Shown here piece by piece: positions 32,638 through 41,467 of a stretch of 64,000 bases of DNA. The stretch comes from Magnetospirillum sp. (GTDB lineage: Bacteria > Pseudomonadota > Alphaproteobacteria > Rhodospirillales > Magnetospirillaceae): assembly GCA_024707145.1 (NCBI GenBank), contig JANQAI010000005.1, positions 744,001 through 808,000 on the forward strand, in the 5' to 3' direction. Each line of letters starts with the position of its first letter. The stretch's first letter is position 1. A program made the translations under genes and the position numbers. The notes beneath the pieces are model-generated. The model did no database searches and had not been told where the DNA came from. It saw only the letters and a list, made by a program, of their open reading frames with translations.

Positions 32638-35089
32638 CCGAGAACACCGAGCCGCGCCCCGGCGCGGACCGCAGGGTGACGCCGTGGCCGAGCAGGCGGG
32701 CCGTGCGCGCCACCACCGACAGGCCCAGCCCCAGCCCGCGCGAGCGGTCGCGGCTGGAATTGCCCACTTGGTAGAAGTCCTCGAACACCTTGTCCTGCTG
32801 GTCGGGGGCGATGCCGATGCCGGTGTCGACGACCTGGAACACCAGCATTTCGCCGCGCCTTCGCGCGCCGATCAGGATGCCGCCCTTCTCGGTGTAGCGC
32901 ACCGCGTTGTGCAGCAGGTTGCGCAGCATGCGCTCCAGCAGCACCGGGTCGGTGACGATCAGGGCGGGACGGGGCAAGGCGCGCAGGCGCAGACCCCGGG
33001 CCTCCACCTGGGGCTGGAACTCGCGCGCCAGCCGTTCGATCAGGTCGGCGGCGGAGACCGGGATGGGCCGGGCCGAGACGATGCCGGCCTCCAGGGTGGA
33101 CACGTCCAGCAGGGTGTTCAGCAATTGCTCGCCGGCGGTCATGGCCTCGTCCAGCTTGGCCGCCACGCTCTCGGCCTTGGGGTCGGTCAGGAACGGCGTC
33201 AGCGCCGCCCGGAACAGCCGCATGGCCTGGAAGGGCTGGCGCAGATCGTGACTGGCGGCGGCGAGGAAGCGGGACTTGGCCTCGTTGGCGCGTTCGGCTT
33301 CCTCGCGCGCCTGGATCAGTGCCTCCTGCAGCCGGCGCTCGGCGGTGATGTCCACCGCCGCCCCCACCAGGCCGGTGATGTCGCCCTGCTCGTTCATCAG
33401 CGGCTCGTACCAGATGTCCACCACCCGGTCGACGCCGCCGCAGCTCAGCCGCAGGGTGTCGCGGTGGCCGAAGCCGGTGGCCAGCACTTCGCGCTGGATG
33501 TCCATCAGGCGTTTGGCATCCTCGCCCTGGTAGATTTCGTCGGCGCGCCGGCCGGTGGCCCATTCGGGGTCGACCTTGCCGTTGAACATCCAGATGGAGC
33601 GCAGGTCCAGGTCGTAGGCGCACACCGTCACCGGCGAGTGCTTCAGGGCGACGCGGAACCGTTCCTCGCTCATGCGCAGGGCCTCGCGGGCCAGCATCTG
33701 GCCGGTGATGTCGGCCATGGTGCCGATGCGGCCCATGAACTCGCCCCGCGAGTCGCGCTCGACCATCTCGGTGACCAGCACCCACACCTCGCGGCCGTCG
33801 CCGCGCCGCAGCCGGACCTCCTGCGGGCCGGAAAAGCAGGGCGGCGGCGGGGCGGCGCCGGGCGACACCAGCTCACGCCAATCCCGCCCCCGCAGGCTGT
33901 GCTTGGGCTGCCCCAGGATGGCGGCCAGGGAATCGTTGGCGTAGGTGCAGGCGCCGTCGGCATCGGCGCGGAAGATGCCCACCGGGGCAATACGGGCCAG
34001 CTTGCGGAAGCGTTCCTCGCTGTCGCGCAGGGCCTCGGTCACCTGCTTCAGGGTGGTGACGTCCACCACCGTGCCGATGCGGCCCCGTATGTTGCCGCCG
34101 GCATCGCGCTCGGGGGTGTCGCGCACCAGCACCCACACGACCGAACCGTCGGGCCGCAGGACGCGGCACTCGCGCAGCTCCAGTTCGCTGCCGCGCGCCT
34201 CGGCCCGTTCGGTCATCTCCTCGACCCAGCGCTGGTCGTCGGGATGCAGGCAGGGCAGCCACGACCGCCCCAGCATCTCGCCTTCGTTGCGGCCTATCAG
34301 ACCCAGGAACCAGGGATTGGCGTAGGTCAGGCGCAGCTGGGTGTCCAGGCGGAAGATGCCGGTGGGAGCGGCGCGGGCCATCTGCTTGAAGCGGATCTCG
34401 CTCTCGCGCAGGGTGTGCTGGATGTTCATCAGCCGCTGGTCGAGGGCGCGGGCCATGCCGTCGAAGGTGCGGGCCAGGCGGCCGAACTCGCCGGGGTCGC
34501 ACGCCAGGCCGCTGCTCACGCCCAACTCACCGGCGCGGATGCGGGCGGCGGCGGCTTCCAGCGTCTCCATCTTGCGCAGCACCAGCCGGTGGATGCCGGC
34601 CCAGGCGATGGCCAGCGACAGGGCCAGCGCCGCCGCCAGGCTGACCGCCACCGTCTCCAGCAGGGAATGCCACTGGTGGGGATTGCGCTCGTCGGGGACC
34701 GCCACCACCAGGCGGCTGCCGGCGGCCAGCGCCGGCACGCTGGCGAAAACCCTTGGTCCTATGCGGATCGCCGCCGGCTCGCCGGGATCGGCGGGGAAGG
34801 GGATCGGCGGCAGCGGATCGCTGCCCGAGACGACGCCGTCCCGCCCCACCAGCCAGACCGCGGCGTCCGCCGGAAGACCGGCTCCCGGCGCAGGTGCTGG
34901 GCCGGCGCCTTCCCGCTCCAGTTGCAAGCGCAGCGTATGGGCATAAAGCAGGGCTTCATCTAGCGACAGGCGGTCGGCGTGCTGGGTCAGGCCCCAGACT
35001 GCCGAGGTGGACAGAAGCGCCACCGGGGCCATTGCCACCACGGCAAGGGCCAGCAGGCGAACGCGCAGGGAGATCGTCGTGCACAGCAT
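32594..35089 (-). CDS. Membrane-bound hybrid-less PAS sensor histidine kinase
   Basis: About 831 residues. Two transmembrane helices (about 10-33 and 142-168) flank a periplasmic sensing region. A HAMP-like linker and three PAS/PAC units follow; each starts with an RF(K/R) motif, for example APTGIFRLDTQLRLTYANPW. Next are a HisKA domain with AAASHDLRQPFQAMRLF (His614) and a HATPase with LRNLLHNAVRYTEKGG, DTGIGIAPDQQ and SRGLGLGLSVV. No receiver domain and no regulator gene adjoin it, so its partner is unknown. ATG at 35089 is preferred to an upstream TTG. Confidence 0.9.
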   Translation of the reverse strand: MLCTTISLRVRLLALAVVAMAPVALLSTSAVWGLTQHADRLSLDEALLYAHTLRLQLEREGAGPAPAPGAGLPADAAVWLVGRDGVVSGSDPLPPIPFPADPGEPAAIRIGPRVFASVPALAAGSRLVVAVPDERNPHQWHSLLETVAVSLAAALALSLAIAWAGIHRLVLRKMETLEAAAARIRAGELGVSSGLACDPGEFGRLARTFDGMARALDQRLMNIQHTLRESEIRFKQMARAAPTGIFRLDTQLRLTYANPWFLGLIGRNEGEMLGRSWLPCLHPDDQRWVEEMTERAEARGSELELRECRVLRPDGSVVWVLVRDTPERDAGGNIRGRIGTVVDVTTLKQVTEALRDSEERFRKLARIAPVGIFRADADGACTYANDSLAAILGQPKHSLRGRDWRELVSPGAAPPPPCFSGPQEVRLRRGDGREVWVLVTEMVERDSRGEFMGRIGTMADITGQMLAREALRMSEERFRVALKHSPVTVCAYDLDLRSIWMFNGKVDPEWATGRRADEIYQGEDAKRLMDIQREVLATGFGHRDTLRLSCGGVDRVVDIWYEPLMNEQGDITGLVGAAVDITAERRLQEALIQAREEAERANEAKSRFLAAASHDLRQPFQAMRLFRAALTPFLTDPKAESVAAKLDEAMTAGEQLLNTLLDVSTLEAGIVSARPIPVSAADLIERLAREFQPQVEARGLRLRALPRPALIVTDPVLLERMLRNLLHNAVRYTEKGGILIGARRRGEMLVFQVVDTGIGIAPDQQDKVFEDFYQVGNSSRDRSRGLGLGLSVVARTARLLGHGVTLRSAPGRGSVFSVSVPLASARGREAA

Positions 35090-35167
35090 GGCCCCGCATA
35101 GGACGGCCAGACGGGGGACGGGTGCAATCCTGGCGCTTGGCCTAGGACCTTTGGTAGTACCCAAGGT

Positions 35168-35794
35168 TTAGTTTGGCAGCAGCAGGCTGGCCAGGGCGCC
35201 CAGGCCCATGAGGATCAGCATCGCCCCGGACGCATGGTTGAACAGGCGCATGCGCGCGGGCGTGAAGCGGGCGCGCACCAGGATGGTCAGCTCGGTCAGC
35301 ATGGCCCACCACAGGGCCGAGCCGCAAAACACCCCCAGCACCAGTTGCCAGGACTGCGCCATGTCCACCGGCTGGGCCGCCGCGCCCATGGCGACGAAGA
35401 CGCCGGTGACGCCCAGGATGGTGCCCGGATTGGTGATGGTGATGGCGAAGGTGGAGGCGAAGTCGCGCCAATGTCCCGGCCCCTTGCCCTCGGCCGGCTC
35501 CATGGCCACCGCCGCGGCCGCCCAGGTGCGCAGGCCGATGGCGATCATGAACAGGCCGCCCAGCACCTTCAGCGTGACGGCGTGTCCTTGCAGGAAATGG
35601 GCGACCGCCCCCAGGCCAAGGCCAACCACGGCACCGAACACGGTGTCGGCCAGGGCCGCGCCCAGCCCCGCTATCCAGGCGGCGGAGCGGCCGTCCGCCA
35701 GCGCCTTGCGGATGCACATCAGTCCCACCGGGCCGATGGGGGCGGCAATGGCGAAGCCGATGCCGATGCTGCGCAGGTAAAGGGGGACGTCCAC
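35168..35794 (-). CDS. LysE/RhtB-family amino-acid exporter
   Basis: A 208-residue, six-helix inner-membrane protein. The family signature is in the first two helices (IAAPIGPVGLMCIRKALADG, GLGAALADTVFGAVVGLGLG), and ITNPGTILGVTGVF is in the middle. Such proteins export lysine, threonine, homoserine or related metabolites; the substrate cannot be read from the sequence. The gene lies upstream of the PAS kinase in the same direction. Confidence 0.88.
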   Translation of the reverse strand: MDVPLYLRSIGIGFAIAAPIGPVGLMCIRKALADGRSAAWIAGLGAALADTVFGAVVGLGLGAVAHFLQGHAVTLKVLGGLFMIAIGLRTWAAAAVAMEPAEGKGPGHWRDFASTFAITITNPGTILGVTGVFVAMGAAAQPVDMAQSWQLVLGVFCGSALWWAMLTELTILVRARFTPARMRLFNHASGAMLILMGLGALASLLLPN

Positions 35795-35869
35795 CCGGGG
35801 GACCCTGGTACTGTTGGAGCGGCGGCAGCAAAGCAGAAAGCGCCGTCCGGAACAAGGGCCAGCAGGGGA

Positions 35870-36712
35870 TCACACGAGCGGTGAGGGCACGAACAGCCGG
35901 CTGGGCAGGGCGATCTCGTCCTGGCCCTGCACCAGGGCCAGTTCCCGCCGTCCCAGCGCGCGGGTCTTCTCCAGCACGCCGTACAGGCTGGACATCGCCA
36001 GCGACAGCGCCTCGGGCGCCGCCTCGCCGCGCAGCAGGTGGGCCAGCAGCAGGGCGGCCAGGGCGTCGCCGGTGCCGCTGACCGGAGGATCGAAGGGCAG
36101 GCGCGGCGTGCGCACCATCCAGACGCCTTCGGCCGTGGCCGCCAGGCAGGCGATGCCGTCGCCGTCGGCCAGGCCGGTGACGGCCACCACCCGGGGGCCG
36201 CGCGCCAGCACCCGCAGCGCCGCCGCCGCTGCCTGGGCGATGGTGCCGACCGTCTCGCCGCTCAGCAGCTCCAGTTCGAAGCGGTTGGGGGTGACGATGT
36301 CGGCCGCCGGCACGGCCTGTTCGGTGAGGAAGCGGATGATGCCGTCGCGCACGTACAATCCGCCCTCGTCGCCCAGGACGGGATCGCACAGGAACAACGC
36401 GCCCGGCTTCTGGCGGCGGACCCGGCCGACCGCCTCCAGCACCGCCGGACCGGTGGCGGTGTCGCCCAGATAGCCGGACAGAACGGCGTCACAGGCGGCC
36501 AGGGCCCCCACCCGCGAGAGCCCGTCGATCACCGCATGGACATGGGCGGAATCCATCACCGATCCGCCCCATTGGCCGTAGCCGGGGTGGTTCGAGAACT
36601 GTACCGTGTCCACCGGCCACACCTCGAAGCCCAGCCGCTGCAAGGGGAAGACGGCGGCGGAATTGCCCACATGGCCGTAGGCCACGGCGGATTGAAGCGA
36701 AAGAATATTCAT
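35870..36712 (-). CDS. pdxY: Pyridoxal kinase (PfkB/ThiD superfamily)
   Basis: A 280-residue kinase phosphorylating pyridoxal to pyridoxal-5'-phosphate in vitamin B6 salvage. Features: ILSLQSAVAYGHVGNSAAVF at the start, TVQFSNHPGYGQW, LCDPVLGDEGGLYV, DIVTPNRFELELLSGE and the catalytic GTGDALAALLLAHLL (anion hole and base Asp). Divergent from the malyl-CoA lyase gene with about 100 bp between them for promoters. Confidence 0.92.
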   Translation of the reverse strand: MNILSLQSAVAYGHVGNSAAVFPLQRLGFEVWPVDTVQFSNHPGYGQWGGSVMDSAHVHAVIDGLSRVGALAACDAVLSGYLGDTATGPAVLEAVGRVRRQKPGALFLCDPVLGDEGGLYVRDGIIRFLTEQAVPAADIVTPNRFELELLSGETVGTIAQAAAAALRVLARGPRVVAVTGLADGDGIACLAATAEGVWMVRTPRLPFDPPVSGTGDALAALLLAHLLRGEAAPEALSLAMSSLYGVLEKTRALGRRELALVQGQDEIALPSRLFVPSPLV

Positions 36713-36811
36713 GATATCCGGCCATCTACGAAGGAATGTTGCGCTGCAACCTTGCCTGCGTGGTCTTGAGTTGCTAGGCTCCCGCCAGTTTCCAGTTGGA
36801 GGTATCGATCC

Positions 36812-37699
36812 ATGGCGTCTGTCAACCGTCCCCGCCGCAGCGTGCTCTACATGCCCGGCTCCAACGCCCGGGCGCTCGAGAAGGCGCGGACGCTGGCGGC
36901 CGACGGCCTGATCCTCGACCTCGAGGACGCGGTGGCGCCCGACGCCAAGGAAGATGCCCGCCGCCAAGTGGTCGAGGCGGTCCAGGCCGGCGGCTATGGT
37001 GGGCGCGAATTGCTGGTCCGCGTCAATGGCCTGAATACGCCGTGGTTCCATGCGGATGTGACGGCCGCCGCCGCCAGCGGCGCCCACGCGATCCTGATTC
37101 CCAAGGTGGAGAGCGCCGACGCCGTGCGCCAGGTGGAGGCCATCATGGCTGCCGCCGGGGCGCCGGGCGGCATGGCCATCTGGTGTATGATGGAGACCCC
37201 GCGCGGCATCCTCAAGGCCGAGGAGATCGCTGCCGCCACGCCGCGCCTGGGCGGCTTCGTCATGGGCACCTCGGACCTGGCCAAGGACCTGCACTGCGCC
37301 CATACGCCGCTGCGCCTGCCCATGGTCACCAGCCTCGGCCTGTGCCTGCTGGCGGCACGTGCCTACGGTTTGGCGATCCTCGACGGCGTCCATCTCGACC
37401 TCAACGACGATGCCGGCTTCGAGGCCTCCTGCGTGCAGGGCCTGGAACTGGGCTTCGACGGCAAGACCCTGATCCACCCCAAGACCATCGACGCCGCCAA
37501 CCGCGTCTTCGCCCCGTCGGAGAAGGAGGTCGCGTGGTCGCGCAAGATCATCGCCGCCCATGCCGAAGCCGCCGCCGCCGGCAAGGGCGTGGTGGTGGTG
37601 GACGGCAAGCTGGTGGAGAACCTGCACGTGGAGAACGCCAGGCGCGTCGTCACCCTGGCCGAACAGATCGTCGCTCTGGAAGCGGACCTGAGCAAGTAA
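36812..37699 (+). CDS. mcl: L-malyl-CoA/beta-methylmalyl-CoA lyase (CitE family)
   Basis: A 295-residue TIM-barrel lyase of the CitE/HpcH family. Motifs: RRSVLYMPGSNARALEKART, LDLEDAVAPDAKEDAR (metal-binding acids), ILIPKVESADAV, METPRGIL, and a late GKTLIHPKTID. In the ethylmalonyl-CoA pathway it cleaves beta-methylmalyl-CoA to glyoxylate and propionyl-CoA. The gene 12 bp downstream encodes mesaconyl-CoA hydratase, the preceding step, which makes this assignment more likely than citrate lyase beta subunit. GGAGG lies 11 bp before the ATG. Confidence 0.88.
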   Translation: MASVNRPRRSVLYMPGSNARALEKARTLAADGLILDLEDAVAPDAKEDARRQVVEAVQAGGYGGRELLVRVNGLNTPWFHADVTAAAASGAHAILIPKVESADAVRQVEAIMAAAGAPGGMAIWCMMETPRGILKAEEIAAATPRLGGFVMGTSDLAKDLHCAHTPLRLPMVTSLGLCLLAARAYGLAILDGVHLDLNDDAGFEASCVQGLELGFDGKTLIHPKTIDAANRVFAPSEKEVAWSRKIIAAHAEAAAAGKGVVVVDGKLVENLHVENARRVVTLAEQIVALEADLSK

Positions 37700-37711
37700 G
37701 GAGCTGCCTTC

Positions 37712-38770
37712 ATGACCAAGACCAATGCCGGCAACTTCTTCGAGGACTTCCGCCTCGGCCAGGAAATCCGCCACGCCACGCCGCGCACGGTGACCGAGGG
37801 TGACGTCGCCCTGTACACCGCGCTTTACGGTTCGCGCTTCGCCTTCAACTCCTCGGCCGAGTTCGCCCGCGCGCTGGGTCTGGCCACCGCGCCGCTGGAC
37901 GACCTGGCCGCCTTCCACGTGGTGTTCGGCAAGACCGTACCCGACGTGTCGCTCAACGCCGTCGCCAATCTGGGCTATGCCGGCGGCCGCTTCGGCGCCC
38001 CGGTGTTTCCCGGCGACACCCTGACCACCGTTTCCACCGTCATCGGCCTGAAGGAGAATTCCAACCGGAAGACCGGCGTGGTCTATGTGCGCTCGGTGGG
38101 CACCAACCAACGTGGCGAGATGGTGGTGGATTACGTCCGCTGGGTGATGGTGAAGAAGCGTGACGAAAGCGCCTCCGTCGCCGAGGAGAAGGTGCCCGAG
38201 CTGCCCGGTTCGGTGGCCGCCGCCGATCTGGTGGTTCCCGCCGGCCTGAGCGCCGCCCGGTACGATACGGTGCTGGCCGGCAGCCCGCATCTGTGGGACG
38301 ACTACGCGGCGGGCGAGAAGATCGACCATGTGGACGGCATGACCATCGAGGAAGCCGAGCACATGATGGCGACGCGCCTGTGGCAGAACACCGCCAAGGT
38401 GCACTTCAACCAGCATACCGAGGGCCAGGGCCGCTTCGGCCGCCGCCTGATCTATGGCGGCCACATCATCAGCATGGCCCGCGCGGTGTCGTTCAACGGG
38501 CTGGGCAACGCCTTCAAGGTCGCCGCCATCAACGGCGGGCGCCACGTCAACCCCACCTTCGCCGGCGACACCATCTACGCCTGGTCCGAAGTGCTGGAGA
38601 AGATCGAACTGCCCGGCCGTTCGGACATCGGCGCCCTGCGTCTGCGCCTGGTGGCGCTGAAGAACCAGCCGGCCGTCGGCTTCCCGTTCAAGAAGGAGGA
38701 CGGGAAGGAATACGAGCCCTCTGTGGTGCTGGATTTCGACTACACCGCGCTGATGCCGCGCCGGGGCTAG
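37712..38770 (+). CDS. mch: Mesaconyl-CoA hydratase (beta-methylmalyl-CoA dehydratase), double MaoC
   Basis: A 352-residue protein with two hotdog (MaoC-like) domains: the first around YAGGRFGAPVFPGDTLTTVS, the second with KVHFNQHTEGQGRFGRRLIYGGHI and HVNPTFAGDTIYAWSEVLEK. Length and double-domain build match Mch of Rhodobacter and Methylobacterium, which interconverts mesaconyl-CoA and beta-methylmalyl-CoA in the ethylmalonyl-CoA pathway. It forms an operon with the lyase. Its TAG lies in a CTAG that also supplies the stop codon of the convergent methyltransferase gene. Confidence 0.9.
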   Translation: MTKTNAGNFFEDFRLGQEIRHATPRTVTEGDVALYTALYGSRFAFNSSAEFARALGLATAPLDDLAAFHVVFGKTVPDVSLNAVANLGYAGGRFGAPVFPGDTLTTVSTVIGLKENSNRKTGVVYVRSVGTNQRGEMVVDYVRWVMVKKRDESASVAEEKVPELPGSVAAADLVVPAGLSAARYDTVLAGSPHLWDDYAAGEKIDHVDGMTIEEAEHMMATRLWQNTAKVHFNQHTEGQGRFGRRLIYGGHIISMARAVSFNGLGNAFKVAAINGGRHVNPTFAGDTIYAWSEVLEKIELPGRSDIGALRLRLVALKNQPAVGFPFKKEDGKEYEPSVVLDFDYTALMPRRG

Positions 38771-39288
38771 GCCTCATCCAAGGGCCGGCGGCAGAGCATG
38801 TTGAGATGCCAGGGCTCGCTGTCCGGCCCCGCCTGAAGGCGCAGGATTTCGGTGAAACCGGCCAGCCGCAGTTCCGCGGCCAGGGAGTCCTCGGTATAGC
38901 CCCAGCGGTGGGCGTCCTCGCGGTTGCCGCCGCGCGCGGGATCGCGCCAGCCCCACAAGCTGCCGCAGGCGTGGACGAACTGGTCGTGGAAGGTGCTCTG
39001 CGCCAGGCCCAGCAATTGCCGGGCGCAGAAGACGATGTCGGGAACGATGACGTTGAGCATGCCGCCCGGCTGCAGCAGGCCGCGCCAGGCCGCCAGTGTC
39101 CGCCGCGCGTCCTCGGGGTCGAGGTGTTCGAGCATGTGGCGGGAATAGACCAGAACCCCGGCCTCGGGCGTGAACACGTCCACCCGCCAGGCATCGGTCA
39201 CCACGTCCGCCGCCGAATCGGGGCGCACGTCCACGTTGACGTACCCCTCCTTGCGGACGTTGCCGCAGCCGAAATTGTATCGAAGCAT
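38767..39288 (-). CDS. SAM-dependent class I methyltransferase
   Basis: A 173-residue methyltransferase-like protein. NFGCGNVRKEGYVNVDVRP resembles motif I and the acidic ribose ligand; VLVYSRHMLEHLDPEDARRTL and LLQPGGMLNVIVPD are motifs IV and V of the type-11 methyltransferase fold. Proteins of this form often sit in polysaccharide loci, but no such genes adjoin it here. Substrate unknown. The final TAG is shared with the convergent hydratase gene through a CTAG. Confidence 0.8.
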   Translation of the reverse strand: MLRYNFGCGNVRKEGYVNVDVRPDSAADVVTDAWRVDVFTPEAGVLVYSRHMLEHLDPEDARRTLAAWRGLLQPGGMLNVIVPDIVFCARQLLGLAQSTFHDQFVHACGSLWGWRDPARGGNREDAHRWGYTEDSLAAELRLAGFTEILRLQAGPDSEPWHLNMLCRRPLDEA

Positions 39289-39350
39289 CGCGCGCTCGCC
39301 TCCCTATCGAGGGTGATACGCGCGGCCCAGGGTCATCAGGCGGGCGCGGG

Positions 39351-39794
39351 TCATTCCCGCAGGTAGTCCCGGGCGTCCATGTCGGTCACCAGGATGTGGT
39401 TGAGCACGATGCGCCGGACCAGCCGGGTCAGGGCGTTCTCGCCAGCCCCAGAATCCTTTGCCAGCGCGCCCTTCGCCCTTTCCAGTTCCGCCAGGATCTG
39501 ACCGTGCTCGGCGTGGTGGCTGGGGAGGTCGGGGCAGCGGTGGCGGGCCAGGACCTCTTCCTCGTTGCTGAAATGGGTGCGCAGGGTGCGCTCCAGCCGC
39601 TCCACCATGTGCTCCAGGTCCATGGGATGGTGCTGGCCGTGGCTGTGGTCATACAGCGCGTTGAGGGTGGCGACGATGTCGTGGTGCTCGTTGTCCAGCA
39701 GGCCGTTGCCCACCGAGAAAGAACCGTCCCAGTGGATGAGTTCCTGTGGCGGTGGCGGCGCGTCGTGGTGAAGCAGACGGTCGAGAAGATGCAT
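39351..39794 (-). CDS. Bacteriohemerythrin
   Basis: A 147-residue oxygen-binding di-iron protein. The metal ligands are present in order: His in LIHWDGSFSVGN, His in NEHHDIVATLN, His/Glu in HFSNEEEVL, His in HAEHGQIL, and the final HILVTDMDARDYL. In magnetotactic and other microaerophiles such proteins bind or shuttle O2, or sense it when fused to signalling domains. Here it is stand-alone, 11 bp behind the zinc-ribbon gene. GGGAGG precedes the ATG. Confidence 0.9.
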   Translation of the reverse strand: MHLLDRLLHHDAPPPPQELIHWDGSFSVGNGLLDNEHHDIVATLNALYDHSHGQHHPMDLEHMVERLERTLRTHFSNEEEVLARHRCPDLPSHHAEHGQILAELERAKGALAKDSGAGENALTRLVRRIVLNHILVTDMDARDYLRE

Positions 39795-39805
39795 GGCGGC
39801 CTCCC

Positions 39806-40229
39806 TCAGTTGGCGACCCACGGCGTGGGCATGGCCGCGGACTCGGCGTGTGGGGCGATGCCGGGCAGGGCTGGCGTCAGCCCGGCGCCCCGCAGCTCCA
39901 CGAACTGGCTCCAACCGCAGGCGGAACAGATGCACAAATCGCCCGAAGGCGCCTGATGTCGATCCAGCGGCGAGCCGCAGGCTCGGGCAGGTTTCCGGCG
40001 GCGGCGGGTGGGGCATCAGCATTCCGTCGATTTCATGGCTGAGCTCGGCAATGCCATGCTCGATATTTCCCTCGCGTCGGGTCAGGTCTTTCATTGTACT
40101 GAGGATGGCGGCCAGCAGGCGTAGCGCAGTGGCCGTCTGCTGGCGCAGCGTGGCGACGTCGTCCTGCAACTGCTGGAGTTGGTCGCGGGGCTCGGAGTGG
40201 CTGCTGCCCTTGGCGTCCGTGACTGACAT
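39806..40229 (-). CDS. Coiled-coil protein with C-terminal zinc ribbon (frameshifted)
   Basis: The N-terminal part is helical (RDQLQQLQDDVATLRQQTAT, then RREGNIEHGIAELSHEIDG). The frame breaks in CPSL. Removing one C of GAGCCTG (minus strand; 39978-39984) gives CPSCGSPLDRHQ then CICSACGWSQF, a four-cysteine zinc ribbon, and a 140-residue protein that stops just before the hemerythrin gene. The restored CxxC pairs strongly support the correction. Function unknown; operon position suggests a link to oxygen or redox sensing by the hemerythrin. Confidence 0.65.
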
Positions 40230-40262
40230 GATGGCCTCCCCAGCGCATCTTCAATCGCGGAA

Positions 40263-40271
40263 AGTATAGCA
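40263..40271 (-). promoter_or_regulatory. Extended -10 promoter candidate for the zinc-ribbon/hemerythrin pair
   Basis: Minus-strand TGCTATACT fits an extended -10 element (TGnTATAAT) about 34 bp before the zinc-ribbon start. No convincing -35 box is present. Confidence 0.4.
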
Positions 40272-40435
40272 CGATAGCTGTATGGGGTGTGCGTAATTAA
40301 GTATTCAAATTGCATAAAATTGTTATATTTGCCAGGAAAATTCGAAGGTCAAAAAATAATCATCCCTGTGGGATCGGCGTTATGGTCAAGGTGAGAAAAG
40401 GATGTGTGACTTCTGTTGAAGTATCTGTGACGCTG

Positions 40436-40473
40436 GGATTTTTCCCAGGTAGTAGGATTTTTCCCAGGTAGTA
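40436..40473. repeat. Perfect 19-bp tandem repeat upstream of sdhC
   Basis: Two adjacent copies of GGATTTTTCCCAGGTAGTA about 215 bp before sdhC. The surrounding 460-bp gap between the divergent zinc-ribbon and sdhC genes has no credible reading frame. The repeats may be regulator sites for the succinate dehydrogenase operon; unproven. Confidence 0.7.
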
Positions 40474-40488
40474 TAGGTGTATGGTCGA

Positions 40489-40510
40489 TGCACCTTTTTC
40501 TAAAGGTGCA
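40489..40510 (+). promoter_or_regulatory. Hairpin in the sdhC upstream region
   Basis: TGCACCTTT-TTCT-AAAGGTGCA, a perfect 9-bp stem with a 4-nt loop 15 bp after the tandem repeat. No U-tract follows, so an operator or leader structure is as likely as a terminator. Confidence 0.5.
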
Positions 40511-40688
40511 GGAATTCTGCGCCCCCTGGCGTGCCGTCCTACCCACAGGGGTGGGTGGGTGTTGGCGCGACCTGCCAGAAAGTGTGGCATCGCCTCGTTG
40601 ACTCATGGCCGTCCAACGGCTAAACACTTGCCCCATTGCCGCATTTGGGCCTTTCGGCCTGTCACGACCGAATTCGGGGCTTATTGCC

Positions 40689-41069
40689 ATGACCACGCGC
40701 AACCGGCCGCTTTCCCCACACCTGCAGATTTATCGGCTGCCCCTCCTGGCGCTGATGTCCATTACCCACCGCATCACCGGCGTCGGCCTGGTGATCGGTC
40801 TGGTCGCGCTCGCCGCGTGGCTGGGTGCCGCCGCTTCCGGCCCGGCGGCTTTTGAGTTCGTCCAGGGCCTGTTCGGCTCGTTCATCGGCTACCTCCTGCT
40901 GTTCGGCTGGAGCGTCGCCCTGTTCTTCCATCTCGGCCATGGCGTCCGCCACCTGCTGTGGGATTCCGGCTGGGGCTTCGAGCTGCCGCAGGCCTATGCC
41001 TCGGCCAAGGTGTCGCTGGCCGTGACCGCCGCGCTGACGCTCGTCGCCTGGATCGCCGCTCTGGCCTGA
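40689..41069 (+). CDS. sdhC: Succinate dehydrogenase cytochrome b556 subunit
   Basis: A 126-residue, three-helix membrane subunit: [26 protein letters not shown] is the family signature (helix I and quinone-site Ser/Arg region), and [17 protein letters not shown] contains the haem b axial histidine. First gene of sdhCDAB (complex II). The start at [11 protein letters not shown] matches the usual N-terminus; an upstream ATG at 40605 would add an unlikely leader. Confidence 0.93.
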   Translation: MTTRNRPLSPHLQIYRLPLLALMSITHRITGVGLVIGLVALAAWLGAAASGPAAFEFVQGLFGSFIGYLLLFGWSVALFFHLGHGVRHLLWDSGWGFELPQAYASAKVSLAVTAALTLVAWIAALA

Positions 41070-41080
41070 GGGAGGTTGTC

Positions 41081-41467
41081 ATGACCCTGCGTAATCCTTT
41101 GGGCCGCGCCCGCGGCCTCGGCTCGGCCAAGGAAGGCGTGAGCCACCATTGGGGCACCCTGGTGACCGCCATTGGCCTGATCCCGCTGTCGCTCTGGTTC
41201 GTCATCTCGCTGATCGGCTTGCACGGCGCCGACTACGCCACCTTCAAGGCCTGGCTGTCGGGTCCGTTCAATGCCTCCATGTTCGTGCTGACCGTCCTCC
41301 TGGTCGTCTACCATGCCCAGCTGGGCGTGCAGATGGTGGTCGAGGACTACGTCCACGGCGAGGGCGTCAAGTTCGGCACCCTGGTCGCCACCAAGCTGGT
41401 CGCCGCCTTCCTCGCCGTCTTCATGACGGTGTCGATCCTCAAAGTCGCTGTCGGAGTCTCGACGACT
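41081..41467 (+). CDS. sdhD: Succinate dehydrogenase membrane anchor subunit
   Basis: About 129 residues with three transmembrane helices. [18 protein letters not shown] carries the haem-ligand histidine and the quinone-site Asp-Tyr. GAGGGAGG precedes the ATG. Oddly, no stop codon follows [11 protein letters not shown]: the frame runs directly into the ATG of sdhA, and no other frame stops nearby. Either a stop codon is mis-sequenced or SdhD and SdhA would be fused. I place the end just before sdhA. Confidence 0.85.

Noticed and set aside
32501-34963. 820-codon open frame on the plus strand opposite the PAS kinase
   Set aside because: The minus strand has clear PAS, HisKA and HATPase motifs. 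The plus-strand product is Gln/His/Gly-rich without motifs.
36713-38545. Long in-frame upstream extension of pdxY on the minus strand
   Set aside because: PdxY starts at MNILSLQSAVAYGHVGN. The extension is antisense to the mcl and mch genes, which have firm family matches.
40349-40702. 117-codon minus-strand frame upstream of sdhC
   Set aside because: It overlaps the sdhC start, crosses the tandem 19-mers, and has no ribosome site or recognisable sequence.
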